The translations under genes were made by a program, and so were the position numbers. Shown here in pieces: positions 1 to 6,997 of a DNA stretch of 64,000 nucleotides. The stretch is from JAJZXY01 sp046706185 (GTDB lineage: Archaea; Thermoplasmatota; Thermoplasmata; Sysuiplasmatales; Sysuiplasmataceae). Under the pieces are notes generated by a model, which was not told where the DNA came from, searched no databases, and saw nothing but the letters and a program-made list of their open reading frames with translations. The stretch covers positions 1-64,000 of the forward strand of contig JBJKPR010000011.1 in assembly GCA_046706185.1 (NCBI GenBank). Reading direction: 5' to 3'. The number at the start of each line of letters is the position of its first letter. Positions within the stretch are counted from its first letter, which is position 1.

Positions 1-179
1 TCAAGCCGCTCGAATCAGATTCGATGCCCGTAAGCACCGCAGTCCCGGGCATCTATGTGTGCGGGACTGCAACAGGACCAAAGGCAATACCGGATGCAAT
101 CACAGAAGGCTCAGCGGCGGCAATGAAGGCACTCAACTATGTCAGAAAAAGAGCAATCAAGGTACCTGCCGGAGCTTGA
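1..179 (+). CDS. sHdrA-like subunit, C-terminal fragment (5' end outside window)
   Basis: Reading frame 3 (codons from base 3) gives the last 58 residues of an HdrA-type iron-sulfur flavoprotein, ending at TGA 177-179. The visible motif IYVCGTATGPKAIPDAITEG followed by a run of Ala is the typical FAD-binding C-terminus of HdrA and sHdrA. In the sHdr complex this subunit carries FAD and [4Fe-4S] clusters and is thought to be the electron-bifurcation-type core. Assignment to the sulfur-oxidising type rests on the genes that follow (sHdrH, C2, B2, lipoate-binding protein, sLpl). The end overlaps the next start by 41 bases, so the genes are tightly coupled. Confidence 0.85.
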   Translation, partial: KPLESDSMPVSTAVPGIYVCGTATGPKAIPDAITEGSAAAMKALNYVRKRAIKVPAGA

Positions 180-870
180 GAGGGCGGAGCTGATTTCGTT
201 GGCGGACGCCACTATCGGTTCCCTCTCCGGGGAAGAGATCGGTGTTTTCATCTCTGCGCTCCAGTCAAAGTCCGCCAAGCTTCTTTCCATAGTCAGGGAC
301 AGGGAGGAGTTCGTGGATGAGGACTTCATCGAGTTCTTCGGCAAATTCATCTCCTCGAAGAAGTACGCAAGGGCTATACTGGCTGGAAACGGCGGTGCGG
401 AGCTGACAGCGGCGATCAAGTCGCTTCGGGTGTCAAGTATGGATCCGGGAGTGAGCATACGGCTGTTCAAATCCCTGAAGGGAGCGGACACTGCGGTGCT
501 GATGGACGTGGCCTTCGAGTCTGTCCATTTTCTGAACCCGGACATGTACGGACTCTGCAGCAGGTGGGTGTTCAATCCAGAGAACGGCAGGGGAGCCCTT
601 TCTAGCACTGTCAGGGGACACGTACCTTCAGATTTTGCATCGAGGCAGATGCTTCTCAGTGAGGCAAGGAAACTCCTCGAGGAAGCAGGGTACAGCCTCA
701 ACGGTTTCTACTGCATGGACGTCATCTGCTCTCTGGCATATGCGGGCGGCATCATGGGATCAAAGGACTCATCCATGAATTCGGGCGGCATGGAGGCGCT
801 GTTCCCCAACAGCACTGTTCTCGCTGCAATGATACTTGGCATCAGGAGGGAGATCCTTGCCCATACATGA
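139..870 (+). CDS. sHdrH-like protein of unknown function in the sHdr operon
   Basis: A 243-aa soluble protein with no motif that I can tie to a reaction. Its identity comes from position: in known sHdr operons (order C1-B1-A-H-C2-B2) a hypothetical protein, H, sits exactly between the A and C2 subunits, and this gene does the same. The sequence is mostly helical in character, has three Cys spread near residues 140-200 and a Gly/Ser-rich segment near residue 215. The ATG start lies inside the sHdrA end, a 41-base overlap, and the stop overlaps the next gene. A structural or assembly role in the complex is an inference from conservation of gene order. Confidence 0.72.
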   Translation: MSEKEQSRYLPELERAELISLADATIGSLSGEEIGVFISALQSKSAKLLSIVRDREEFVDEDFIEFFGKFISSKKYARAILAGNGGAELTAAIKSLRVSSMDPGVSIRLFKSLKGADTAVLMDVAFESVHFLNPDMYGLCSRWVFNPENGRGALSSTVRGHVPSDFASRQMLLSEARKLLEEAGYSLNGFYCMDVICSLAYAGGIMGSKDSSMNSGGMEALFPNSTVLAAMILGIRREILAHT

Positions 871-1555
871 GAAGAGCCTCATAGACGGCGTCGACGAGCG
901 GGAAAAGGCAGTCGTGGACGGTGTCGACGTTTCGGGCCGATGGAACACGTTCATCAAGGAAAGGCTGCTCAGCGACTACAACGAAGACTTCGTCCAGGAG
1001 GTAAAGTCTCTGCCCGGAGGCAGGACAGTCACAAACTGCTGGCAGTGCGGGACATGCACCTCCGGATGCTGCCTTCATACAGATTACGGGCTGAGGGAGT
1101 TCAACCCGCGCTACTTCATCTACCTGGCACAGATCGGGAATGTTTCCGAGCTGAAGAAGTACGAGGATGTCATCTGGAGATGCATCAGCTGCAACAAGTG
1201 TGTTGAAAGGTGCCCCAAGGGGGTGAAGGTGGAGGAGGTCGTCCACACAATCGACGAGGTAATGAGAAAGAGGGGGATCACCGAGGACTCACCAGGTTCG
1301 AGATGGGACAGGACATACCTCGACAACATAATGGGGACGGGCGTCCTTGACGAGCTCGGGCTGACACTGAAGTATGTGCGGAGCGAGAAACCGGAGGATT
1401 TCACCCGCGGTTTCATGGCCAGAATGGCGTTCAAGATCATAAAGAACGGGAATGTGAGGACGGGCCCCATAAGGAGAAGAACAAAGGGCTGGAAGAAGAT
1501 GAAAAAGGTGGCAGACAGGATACTCGAGGCAGACGGTTATGGCTCAACAAAATGA
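836..1555 (+). CDS. sHdrC2-like subunit, two [4Fe-4S] ferredoxin motifs
   Basis: Electron-transfer subunit of the HdrC family. Two classical cluster motifs are visible: C68-x2-C71-x2-C74-x3-C78 and C116-x2-C119-x2-C122-x3-C126-Pro, which bind two [4Fe-4S] clusters that link the flavin subunit to the HdrB active site. The start is uncertain: there is no in-frame ATG, and TTG at 836 or 857 are the candidates, both overlapping the end of sHdrH. The last 17 bases overlap the start of the HdrB-like gene. The C-terminal basic tail (many Lys and Arg after residue 200) has no obvious function. Confidence 0.85.
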   Translation: MASGGRSLPIHEKSLIDGVDEREKAVVDGVDVSGRWNTFIKERLLSDYNEDFVQEVKSLPGGRTVTNCWQCGTCTSGCCLHTDYGLREFNPRYFIYLAQIGNVSELKKYEDVIWRCISCNKCVERCPKGVKVEEVVHTIDEVMRKRGITEDSPGSRWDRTYLDNIMGTGVLDELGLTLKYVRSEKPEDFTRGFMARMAFKIIKNGNVRTGPIRRRTKGWKKMKKVADRILEADGYGSTK

Positions 1556-2453
1556 GAATATGGCATACTACCCGGGCTGTTCTATGGACGGGCTCGGAAA
1601 GGCTTACCAGAAGTCCACAGAGGTGGTGTTCAGGGATCTGGGCATACCGATGAACAGGATAAAGGACTACAACTGCTGCGGTGCGACTGAAGTCAAGAAC
1701 ATAAGCTATGACCTGTCCGTTTTCCTTCCGAGCAGGAACCTTGCACTGGCCCAGAACATGGGGGCGCAGACAGTGATCGCCCCATGCAACGGATGTGTCT
1801 ACGCACTTGCGAGGGCAAACAAGACGATAAACGAGGATGAGTCGTCCAGAGAAAGGCTGGGCAAGTACCTTTCAGAGGCTGGGGTCCCGAGCTATGGAGG
1901 CAACGTCGAGGTCAAGCATGTTCTCGAGGTCATAAGGCACAACGTAGGGCTTGAGGCAGTGAGGTCGAAGGTGAAGAGGCCTTTGAAAGGACTGAAGGTT
2001 GCATGCTACTACGGCTGCCTGTACACGAGGCCAAAGGTCTACACAGGCGCGGGCCTCCAGGCCGGGAAGGACAACCCGGAGCATCCCTTCTTCATGGATG
2101 AGCTGCTCCAGGCTGCAGGTGCCACCACCGTGGACTACCCTGTGAAGACTATATGCTGTGGCGGCGGCCACACAATAGCTGACAGGGAAGTGTCGATCGG
2201 GTTCAGCGCAGCGATACTGAACGAGGCTGCACGCGCAGGTGCCGACCTCGTGGCGACGATGTGCCCGCTTGGCCAGGTGAACATAGAGATGAATATACCG
2301 AAGATCACGGAACAGTACGGCGCGGAAATAATAAGACCTGTTGTCTATTTCACTCAGCTCATGGGCCTGGCATTCGGCCACTCCAGAAGAGCGGTGGCTT
2401 TGAATGAGAACATATCGGATGCCAACGGCGTGCTCAAGAGAATGGGATACTGA
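1539..2453 (+). CDS. sHdrB2-like subunit with two CCG domains, second one incomplete
   Basis: Catalytic-type subunit of the HdrB family, 304 aa. In HdrB each CCG domain binds a noncubane [4Fe-4S] cluster that works on disulfide or sulfane sulfur. The first domain is complete: C14, C46-C47 and C83-x2-C86. The second has C156, C160, C206-C207 and C242, but the usual last Cys of the CPxCQ motif is Gly245 (CPLGQ), so the second cluster may be altered or absent. ATG 1539 overlaps the sHdrC2 end by 17 bases; ATG 1560, which puts the protein at MAYYPGC, is an alternative closer to the family N-terminus. Confidence 0.87.
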   Translation: MAQQNENMAYYPGCSMDGLGKAYQKSTEVVFRDLGIPMNRIKDYNCCGATEVKNISYDLSVFLPSRNLALAQNMGAQTVIAPCNGCVYALARANKTINEDESSRERLGKYLSEAGVPSYGGNVEVKHVLEVIRHNVGLEAVRSKVKRPLKGLKVACYYGCLYTRPKVYTGAGLQAGKDNPEHPFFMDELLQAAGATTVDYPVKTICCGGGHTIADREVSIGFSAAILNEAARAGADLVATMCPLGQVNIEMNIPKITEQYGAEIIRPVVYFTQLMGLAFGHSRRAVALNENISDANGVLKRMGY

Positions 2454-2463
2454 CGGTGGTTGA

Positions 2464-2913
2464 ATGGCAATACTTAACGGATGCGAGATACCTGACGAGC
2501 TGCACTACTACCTGGAAGGCAGCCAGATGACCTGGATAAGGCTGGAGGGAGAGAACGCTACGATCGGACTGACGGACCCGGCGCAGACGAGGGCGGGCAG
2601 GATACTGCACGTGCGCATCAAGGCGGCAGGCACATCGAGAGAGAAGGGGAAGCCTGTTGCAACCATCGAAAGCGGAAAATGGGCAGGACCTGTTCATTTC
2701 CCGCTCACAGGCACCATAACGAAGGTCAACGAGCAGCTTGAGCTCAGGCCGGTGCTCATAAACGACGACCCTTACGGCGAGGGGTGGATAGCACAGATCA
2801 AGCTTTCAAACCAGCAGGAAGTAGGTGCTCTCCTGAAGGGAGAACAGGCCAGGGCAAAGTTCAACGAGATAATAACAAGGGATAACGTGAAGTGTATCAG
2901 ATGCCAGAAGTGA
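2464..2913 (+). CDS. lbpA: Lipoate-binding protein of the sHdr system (GcvH-like)
   Basis: A 149-aa lipoyl-carrier protein related to glycine cleavage protein H. The lipoylation site is visible as IESGKWAGPV with Lys72 as acceptor, and the hairpin-sandwich fold is suggested by the beta-rich flanks (IGLTDPAQTRAG before, GTITKVNEQLE after). In sulfur oxidisers this specialised protein carries the sulfur intermediate on lipoamide between carrier proteins and sHdr. It follows sHdrB2 by 10 bases and precedes a DsrE-type sulfurtransferase and the matching lipoate ligase, which separates it from housekeeping GcvH; no other glycine cleavage genes are present. Two Cys at the extreme C-terminus (CIRC) are unusual. 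Confidence 0.88.
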   Translation: MAILNGCEIPDELHYYLEGSQMTWIRLEGENATIGLTDPAQTRAGRILHVRIKAAGTSREKGKPVATIESGKWAGPVHFPLTGTITKVNEQLELRPVLINDDPYGEGWIAQIKLSNQQEVGALLKGEQARAKFNEIITRDNVKCIRCQK

Positions 2914-2918
2914 TTCAA

Positions 2919-3293
2919 ATGGATGAGGAAACGAAGAAGCTTCTTTATGTCATGACGAACGGTCCAGAGAACCCCGATAAAACGTACGCCCCAATATACA
3001 CAGCGGCGCTCTCTGCTGCAATGGAGATAGACACTTCGATGTATTTCCTCATGCACGCGGCGGAGCTGCTGAAGAAAGGTGTTGCGGAGACTGTGGCGCT
3101 CAAGAAAGGGGGCAACCTCAGGCAGTTCATCAACATGGCACTCGAAAACGGCGTTAAGTTCTACGTGTGCGAGGAAAGCCTGAGGGATCTCTGCAACATC
3201 GAGACATCTGATGTCATTGATGGCGTCAAGGTTGTCGGCACTTCTACGCTCGCGGACCTGGCTCTCGATGCCGATTCCGTTATAAGCTTCTAG
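2919..3293 (+). CDS. DsrE3-like sulfur carrier
   Basis: A 124-aa protein of the DsrE/DsrF-like fold (LLYVMTNGPEN start, alternating strands and helices). Two Cys, 84 and 92, have a spacing of eight, the same as the two functional Cys reported for archaeal DsrE3A, which accepts and passes on thiosulfate or persulfide sulfur with TusA. The ATG at 2919 is preferred over the upstream GTG at 2892 because the fold begins right after it and it lies five bases past the lbpA stop. Position between the lipoyl carrier and its ligase supports a role as sulfur donor to the lipoyl protein. Confidence 0.8.
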   Translation: MDEETKKLLYVMTNGPENPDKTYAPIYTAALSAAMEIDTSMYFLMHAAELLKKGVAETVALKKGGNLRQFINMALENGVKFYVCEESLRDLCNIETSDVIDGVKVVGTSTLADLALDADSVISF

Positions 3294-3301
3294 GTGGGCA
3301 G

Positions 3302-4423
3302 GTGCCTTCCCTTTCTGTCATAAGGCTTGGTCCGGTCGACGGCTTTGTGATGACAAACGCATTTGTCGCTCTTGCCGAGTCTGTCTCGAGGGGGGAGAGG
3401 GGTGACACTCTTGTCATATGCCATCCCAGTGCCCCCTTTGCCAATGCGGGCGTCCACCAGGAGGTTGACAGGGAGATAGACATAGACTACTGCAGGTCCA
3501 AAAGTGTACCTGTAATCAGAAGGGTGATAGGCGGCGGCGCCATCGCAGACGGCCCGTGGGAGCAGGATTACTTCCTGATCACACCGCTTGGTTCTGCAGC
3601 AACAGCAGGGACACTGAAGGATTACTACGGAAGGATGCTTGAGCCGATTTCTGCCTCACTGAAAAGGCTTGGCATTGATGCAGAGCGGCAGGGGCTCAAC
3701 GACCTTGCAGTCGGCGGAAGGAAGATAAGTGCAAACGGTGCCGTTGACATAGACGGTGCAAGGGTGCTGACGGGTGACATACTTCTAGACCTCAACGTAG
3801 GAATGATGTCAGGCATACTGAAGGTGCCAGACGAGAAGTTCAGGGGAAAAGTCGCTGACAGCATGTCGAGGTACCTGACATCTGTCAGGGAGCAGACAGG
3901 AAGAGAGGCAGACAGGGAAAATGTGATTTCATGCCTTGTCGGCGAGTTTGCAGGTGCATACGGAGACAGCTGCTCGGAAGGGTCGCTGACTGAAATAGAG
4001 AACGAGCGGATTGATGAGCTTGTCGATGAAAGAAGCAGTGAAGCGTGGATATTCGAGCGCTCCGCATCCAGCGCACGGATGAGCGACCGCATGAGGAGGG
4101 TTGTCAAGATCAGGGAGGGGATGTTCCTGTGCGCGCATGACCTGAAGGCGCAGAAGCTTGTCAGGATCACAATGCTTGTTGACGACGGCAGGATCGCTGA
4201 AATCACAATTTCGGGTGATTTCTTCACCGTTCCAGTGAGCTGGCCTGTGACCAGGCTTGAAAAAAGGCTCGCAGGACTGCCGCTCGAAGAGCGGGCGATA
4301 CGCGGTGCGATCAGGGAAGTGCTTGATGAGGACTCGGTTACACTGCTTGGTGCAGGCGCAGACGATATAGCTTCGGCAATCTTGGAGGCAGTGGCCCATC
4401 CTGTCATTGTGCCACCGGGCTGA
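3302..4423 (+). CDS. Lipoate-protein ligase sLpl(AB), fused catalytic and accessory domains
   Basis: A 373-aa lipoate-protein ligase. Residues 1-250 form the LplA catalytic domain: the RRVIGGGAI segment matches the RRxsGGGav lipoate-AMP binding motif, and the GGRKISANGA segment has the conserved catalytic Lys. Residues from about 265 on match the small accessory LplB domain (bacterial-type lipoate ligase C-terminus), so both parts lie on one chain. The fused form is the one reported with sHdr operons and lipoylates LbpA. The GTG start at 3302 is six bases after the preceding stop region. Confidence 0.85.
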   Translation: MPSLSVIRLGPVDGFVMTNAFVALAESVSRGERGDTLVICHPSAPFANAGVHQEVDREIDIDYCRSKSVPVIRRVIGGGAIADGPWEQDYFLITPLGSAATAGTLKDYYGRMLEPISASLKRLGIDAERQGLNDLAVGGRKISANGAVDIDGARVLTGDILLDLNVGMMSGILKVPDEKFRGKVADSMSRYLTSVREQTGREADRENVISCLVGEFAGAYGDSCSEGSLTEIENERIDELVDERSSEAWIFERSASSARMSDRMRRVVKIREGMFLCAHDLKAQKLVRITMLVDDGRIAEITISGDFFTVPVSWPVTRLEKRLAGLPLEERAIRGAIREVLDEDSVTLLGAGADDIASAILEAVAHPVIVPPG

Positions 4424-4428
4424 TCTGA

Positions 4429-5532
4429 ATGGCAGCATCAGCTGATGAACTGACTGAGATCCTGTCCGGTGTCCCCCATCCGGAGTTCAACAGGCCGATC
4501 ACAGAGCTCGGGATGGTCAGGAGCGCCAGGAGAAGCGGAGACCGCCTGGTGGTGGAGGTGCAGGTCAATTCGCTCGAATATGAGCTTCTTCATGTTCTCA
4601 AGTCAGACATAGTTGCAGCCGCCGCAAGGCACGGGGAGAATGCGGACGTCAGCTTCTCCCGGGGGAGCATTGCAGCGCCGGCAGCTGAGGGCGAAAGGGT
4701 GGAGCTGACTGTTGTGGGGCAGCAGCCATCGTCAGGCATAGATGCGCTTGCGAGGAAGGGAGTAAGGAATATAGTCGTGGTTGCCTCGGGAAAAGGTGGC
4801 GTTGGAAAGAGCTTCGTCACTGCGACGGTTGCGACACACCTCGCACTATCAGGATACAGGGTGGGGGTGCTGGATGCGGACATAACAGGGCCAAGCATAT
4901 CAAGGATGTTCGGTGTATCTGAAATGCCGAAGCTCAGGGAGGACAAGATGATGGAGCCGCTCTCCACCTCCATGGGACTGAAGTTGATGTCAATCGACCT
5001 CATAATGGACAGGTTCAAGACACCGCTTGTCTGGAGGGGGCCGCTGATCAACAGCGCCATAAGGGGGCTCTTCTCGGAGACTGACTGGGGGGATCTGCAC
5101 TACCTCCTTGTGGACCTTCCTCCAGGCACTTCCGACGCGCCGCTGACAGTCTTCCAGTCGCTGAAGCCTGACGGCGTCATGTTCGTGACGAGCCCGCAGC
5201 TTATTGCAAACACCGTTGTCTCCCGCGCCGTCCAGATGGCACACGAGCTCAACACACCAGTGCTCGGTGTGGTTGAGAACATGTCGTACCTCCAGTTGCC
5301 TGACGGGAACAGGCTGAACGTCTTCGGCAGGATGGGTGCGGAGGAGATAAGCAGGAAGCTGGGCCTCGGTTTCATGGGCTCCCTACCCATAGACCCTGCG
5401 GTGTCACCGCTGGCTGACAGGGGCGAGATAGAGCTCTACAGGAGACAGGAACTGTTTGACATAGCAAGGAACCTGAGGTTCATGCTTCTCAGGTCAGCAG
5501 GCCCGAAGAAAGCGATATTCAGGGGTGCGTGA
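4429..5532 (+). CDS. Mrp/NBP35-family P-loop ATPase with N-terminal MIP18 domain, no cysteines
   Basis: A 367-aa protein with an N-terminal MIP18/DUF59 domain (about residues 5-85) and a deviant Walker A P-loop, GKGGVGKS at 121-128, then DADITGPS and a LVDLPPGTSD Walker B region. Family members act as Fe-S cluster carriers and bind a bridging cluster through a CPxC motif after ENMSY. Here that stretch reads ENMSYLQLPDGNRL, and I find no Cys anywhere in the protein, so normal cluster carriage looks impossible. The gene starts five bases after sLpl and is followed directly by the 65-aa gene. It may serve as an ATP-driven assembly factor for the operon's proteins; that is inference. Confidence 0.83.
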   Translation: MAASADELTEILSGVPHPEFNRPITELGMVRSARRSGDRLVVEVQVNSLEYELLHVLKSDIVAAAARHGENADVSFSRGSIAAPAAEGERVELTVVGQQPSSGIDALARKGVRNIVVVASGKGGVGKSFVTATVATHLALSGYRVGVLDADITGPSISRMFGVSEMPKLREDKMMEPLSTSMGLKLMSIDLIMDRFKTPLVWRGPLINSAIRGLFSETDWGDLHYLLVDLPPGTSDAPLTVFQSLKPDGVMFVTSPQLIANTVVSRAVQMAHELNTPVLGVVENMSYLQLPDGNRLNVFGRMGAEEISRKLGLGFMGSLPIDPAVSPLADRGEIELYRRQELFDIARNLRFMLLRSAGPKKAIFRGA

Positions 5533-5730
5533 ATGCAGCTGAGGATAATCGCAAGGACAGGCAACCCTCTTCAGCTGCCTCCGTTCGACCTCAATGCGGT
5601 GCCGCAGAACGCAGCTTCCGTCCTCAACAGGCTCTTCTTTGAAGGGCAGGTGGACCTCGGCGGCCTCGTCGAATTCGATGGGGCGACATACGTGTGCACG
5701 CAGCAGGGATGGGCGCTGGTGAAAGGGTGA
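5533..5730 (+). CDS. Small protein of unknown function, 65 aa
   Basis: ATG 5533 follows the mrp stop with no gap, and the TGA overlaps the GTG start of the next gene, so translation is clearly coupled within the operon. The product (MQLRIIARTGNPLQLPP..., ending QQGWALVKG) has one Cys, no membrane segment and no motif that I recognise. It sits between the Mrp ATPase and the DsrEFH-like triad, which suggests a part in sulfur relay or assembly, but nothing in the sequence proves it. Confidence 0.65.
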   Translation: MQLRIIARTGNPLQLPPFDLNAVPQNAASVLNRLFFEGQVDLGGLVEFDGATYVCTQQGWALVKG

Positions 5731-6068
5731 GGATTGCGATCCTGCTTTTCACCTCGCCTGTCCAGAATGACAACAGCGAGTATGTACTCGAGATTGCAAG
5801 GTCGTTGAGGGGAGCAGGGAACGATGTGCGCATCTTCCTTCTTGGTGACGGAGTATACAACGCCTGGAACAGGCTCGTTACAGACAGGGTGGAGACAGTT
5901 GTTTCCAGGCTGAGCGAAGAGCGGCTGGACATGACTGCATGCTCCACCTGCTCCACCTTCAGGGGAGTGGACAGTCTGATAGAGGGGGCGAGGATGGGGA
6001 CGCTGGAGGACCTGGTGGAGATGGTGGAGCAGTGTGACATAATGCTCAACTTCACCTCGGAGAGATGA
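5727..6068 (+). CDS. DsrE/TusD-like sulfurtransferase subunit
   Basis: A 113-aa DsrE-fold protein. The N-terminal strand with LLFTSPVQNDNSEYVLEIA and the later LDMTACSTCSTFRG segment match DsrE/TusD, where the Cys carries persulfide sulfur. The GTG at 5727, overlapping the TGA of the 65-aa gene, gives the usual DsrE start; reading further upstream would only duplicate the other gene in a second frame. With the next two genes it makes a DsrE-DsrF-DsrH (TusDCB) set, a heterohexameric sulfur carrier that works with TusA; a tusA gene lies just downstream on the other strand. Confidence 0.78.
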   Translation: MRIAILLFTSPVQNDNSEYVLEIARSLRGAGNDVRIFLLGDGVYNAWNRLVTDRVETVVSRLSEERLDMTACSTCSTFRGVDSLIEGARMGTLEDLVEMVEQCDIMLNFTSER

Positions 6069-6072
6069 GACC

Positions 6073-6399
6073 GTGCGGACAGTCATTGTTCTCACCAGGG
6101 CGCCGATGCAGGGCGTGCATTTCCAGGAGGCTGAGAGAGCCGCTATGATGTTCAGCGGACTGGGCCATGCTGTCGACTTCGTCCTTGTCGATGACGGTGT
6201 GCTTTCAATGCTGGAAGGGAGCGGATACAGCTTCGGCCTCAGGAAGCTCTCGCGTGTTTTGGGCATTGACGGGCTCAGGACATACTATCTTGAGAGTTCG
6301 GCTAGAGTGAGAACGGACGCCCGTGCAGATGGCTTTGCCGCCCTGACCGACGGTCAGTTTGCAGAGATGCTGCTCGGCTCGAAGGTGGTTGTCTTTTGA
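6073..6399 (+). CDS. DsrF/TusC-like protein
   Basis: A 108-aa DsrE-superfamily protein: an N-terminal strand TVIVLTRAPMQG, an Ala-rich helix and FVLVDDGVLSML match the fold of DsrF/TusC. It contains no Cys, in line with DsrF usually being the non-catalytic partner of DsrE. The GTG start follows the DsrE stop by four bases and the TGA overlaps the next start. Assignment as F rather than another DsrE-fold member rests on gene order E-F-H. Confidence 0.68.
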   Translation: MRTVIVLTRAPMQGVHFQEAERAAMMFSGLGHAVDFVLVDDGVLSMLEGSGYSFGLRKLSRVLGIDGLRTYYLESSARVRTDARADGFAALTDGQFAEMLLGSKVVVF

Positions 6400-6677
6400 G
6401 CGGAAGCAGCATTGTGATTGTGATGAGCCGCTGCCCGGGCGAGGACTCGTCATGGTGGTCAGTCATTGGCAGGCTGGGGGAGCTGGGAGAACTCACCGTG
6501 GTGCTGATAGGCTCGGCAGCATATGCTGCTGCTGCGGACAGGCTGAGGCGCAGAATGGAGCGCTTCGCCGTCAGGATACTGGAAATAGGATACAGGGTCC
6601 CGAAGGGGTCAGGCAGGATCGACATGCATGAGTTTGAAGCGCTGCTGAAGCAGGCGGGAAATGTTGTCTCCATCTGA
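6396..6677 (+). CDS. DsrH/TusB-like protein
   Basis: A 93-aa protein starting at TTG 6396, whose start codon overlaps the TGA of the DsrF-like gene. It has the short alternating strand/helix pattern of DsrH/TusB (SSIVIVMSRCPGED..., LTVVLIGSAAYAAA), with a single Cys at residue 13. Classical DsrH has its conserved Cys near residue 20, so the match is approximate. Position as third gene after E and F is the main support. It is the last gene of the operon; 31 bases later the tusA gene ends on the opposite strand. Confidence 0.6.
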   Translation: MSGSSIVIVMSRCPGEDSSWWSVIGRLGELGELTVVLIGSAAYAAAADRLRRRMERFAVRILEIGYRVPKGSGRIDMHEFEALLKQAGNVVSI

Positions 6678-6708
6678 TGCGTAGAGCGTCCCGAAAAGGT
6701 TCCCGGGT

Positions 6709-6945
6709 TCAGTGCGTCTTCCTGATTACGAATTCAGTGTAGCTGCCATGGTCGTTGACAGCGACGAGGGTATGGCCAGTCCTTCGTGCCCATGCTTCGA
6801 AGTCAGATTTTGCGGCCGGATCATCAGCCAGAACCGTAAGCACATCGTTGAGCTGTGCTTCCTTGATCGCCTTTGCAGTCTCCATTATGGGCATAGGGCA
6901 CTGCAGGCCCCTCAAATCACGTACCTTCTGCTCCTGTTGGTCCAT
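6709..6945 (-). CDS. tusA: TusA sulfur carrier protein
   Basis: A 78-aa TusA-family protein with the classic motif LRGLQCPMPIMETAKAI near the N-terminus; the Cys of the CPxP motif carries persulfide sulfur. The ATG at 6945 is chosen over an upstream frame extension because a TATA box lies 27 bases before it, which fits a leaderless mRNA, and because TusA proteins start at this point. It faces the end of the DsrEFH-like genes tail to tail and lies downstream of the SQR-DsrE-DUF1641 operon on the same strand, so it may be served by its own promoter and by read-through. Likely role: hub that passes sulfur between DsrE-type carriers and the sHdr system. Confidence 0.9.
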   Translation of the reverse strand: MDQQEQKVRDLRGLQCPMPIMETAKAIKEAQLNDVLTVLADDPAAKSDFEAWARRTGHTLVAVNDHGSYTEFVIRKTH

Positions 6946-6967
6946 GGCTGCAGTAAGGGGCCACTCA

Positions 6968-6976
6968 CTATATAAC
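6968..6976 (-). promoter_or_regulatory. TATA box of tusA
   Basis: Reads GTTATATAG on the minus strand, centred about 27 bases upstream of the tusA ATG. This spacing places the transcript start at the start codon, as in leaderless archaeal genes. It overlaps the very end of the DUF1641 gene's downstream flank. Confidence 0.6.
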
Positions 6977-6997
6977 CCTGCAAGAAGTCGCGGCGGC

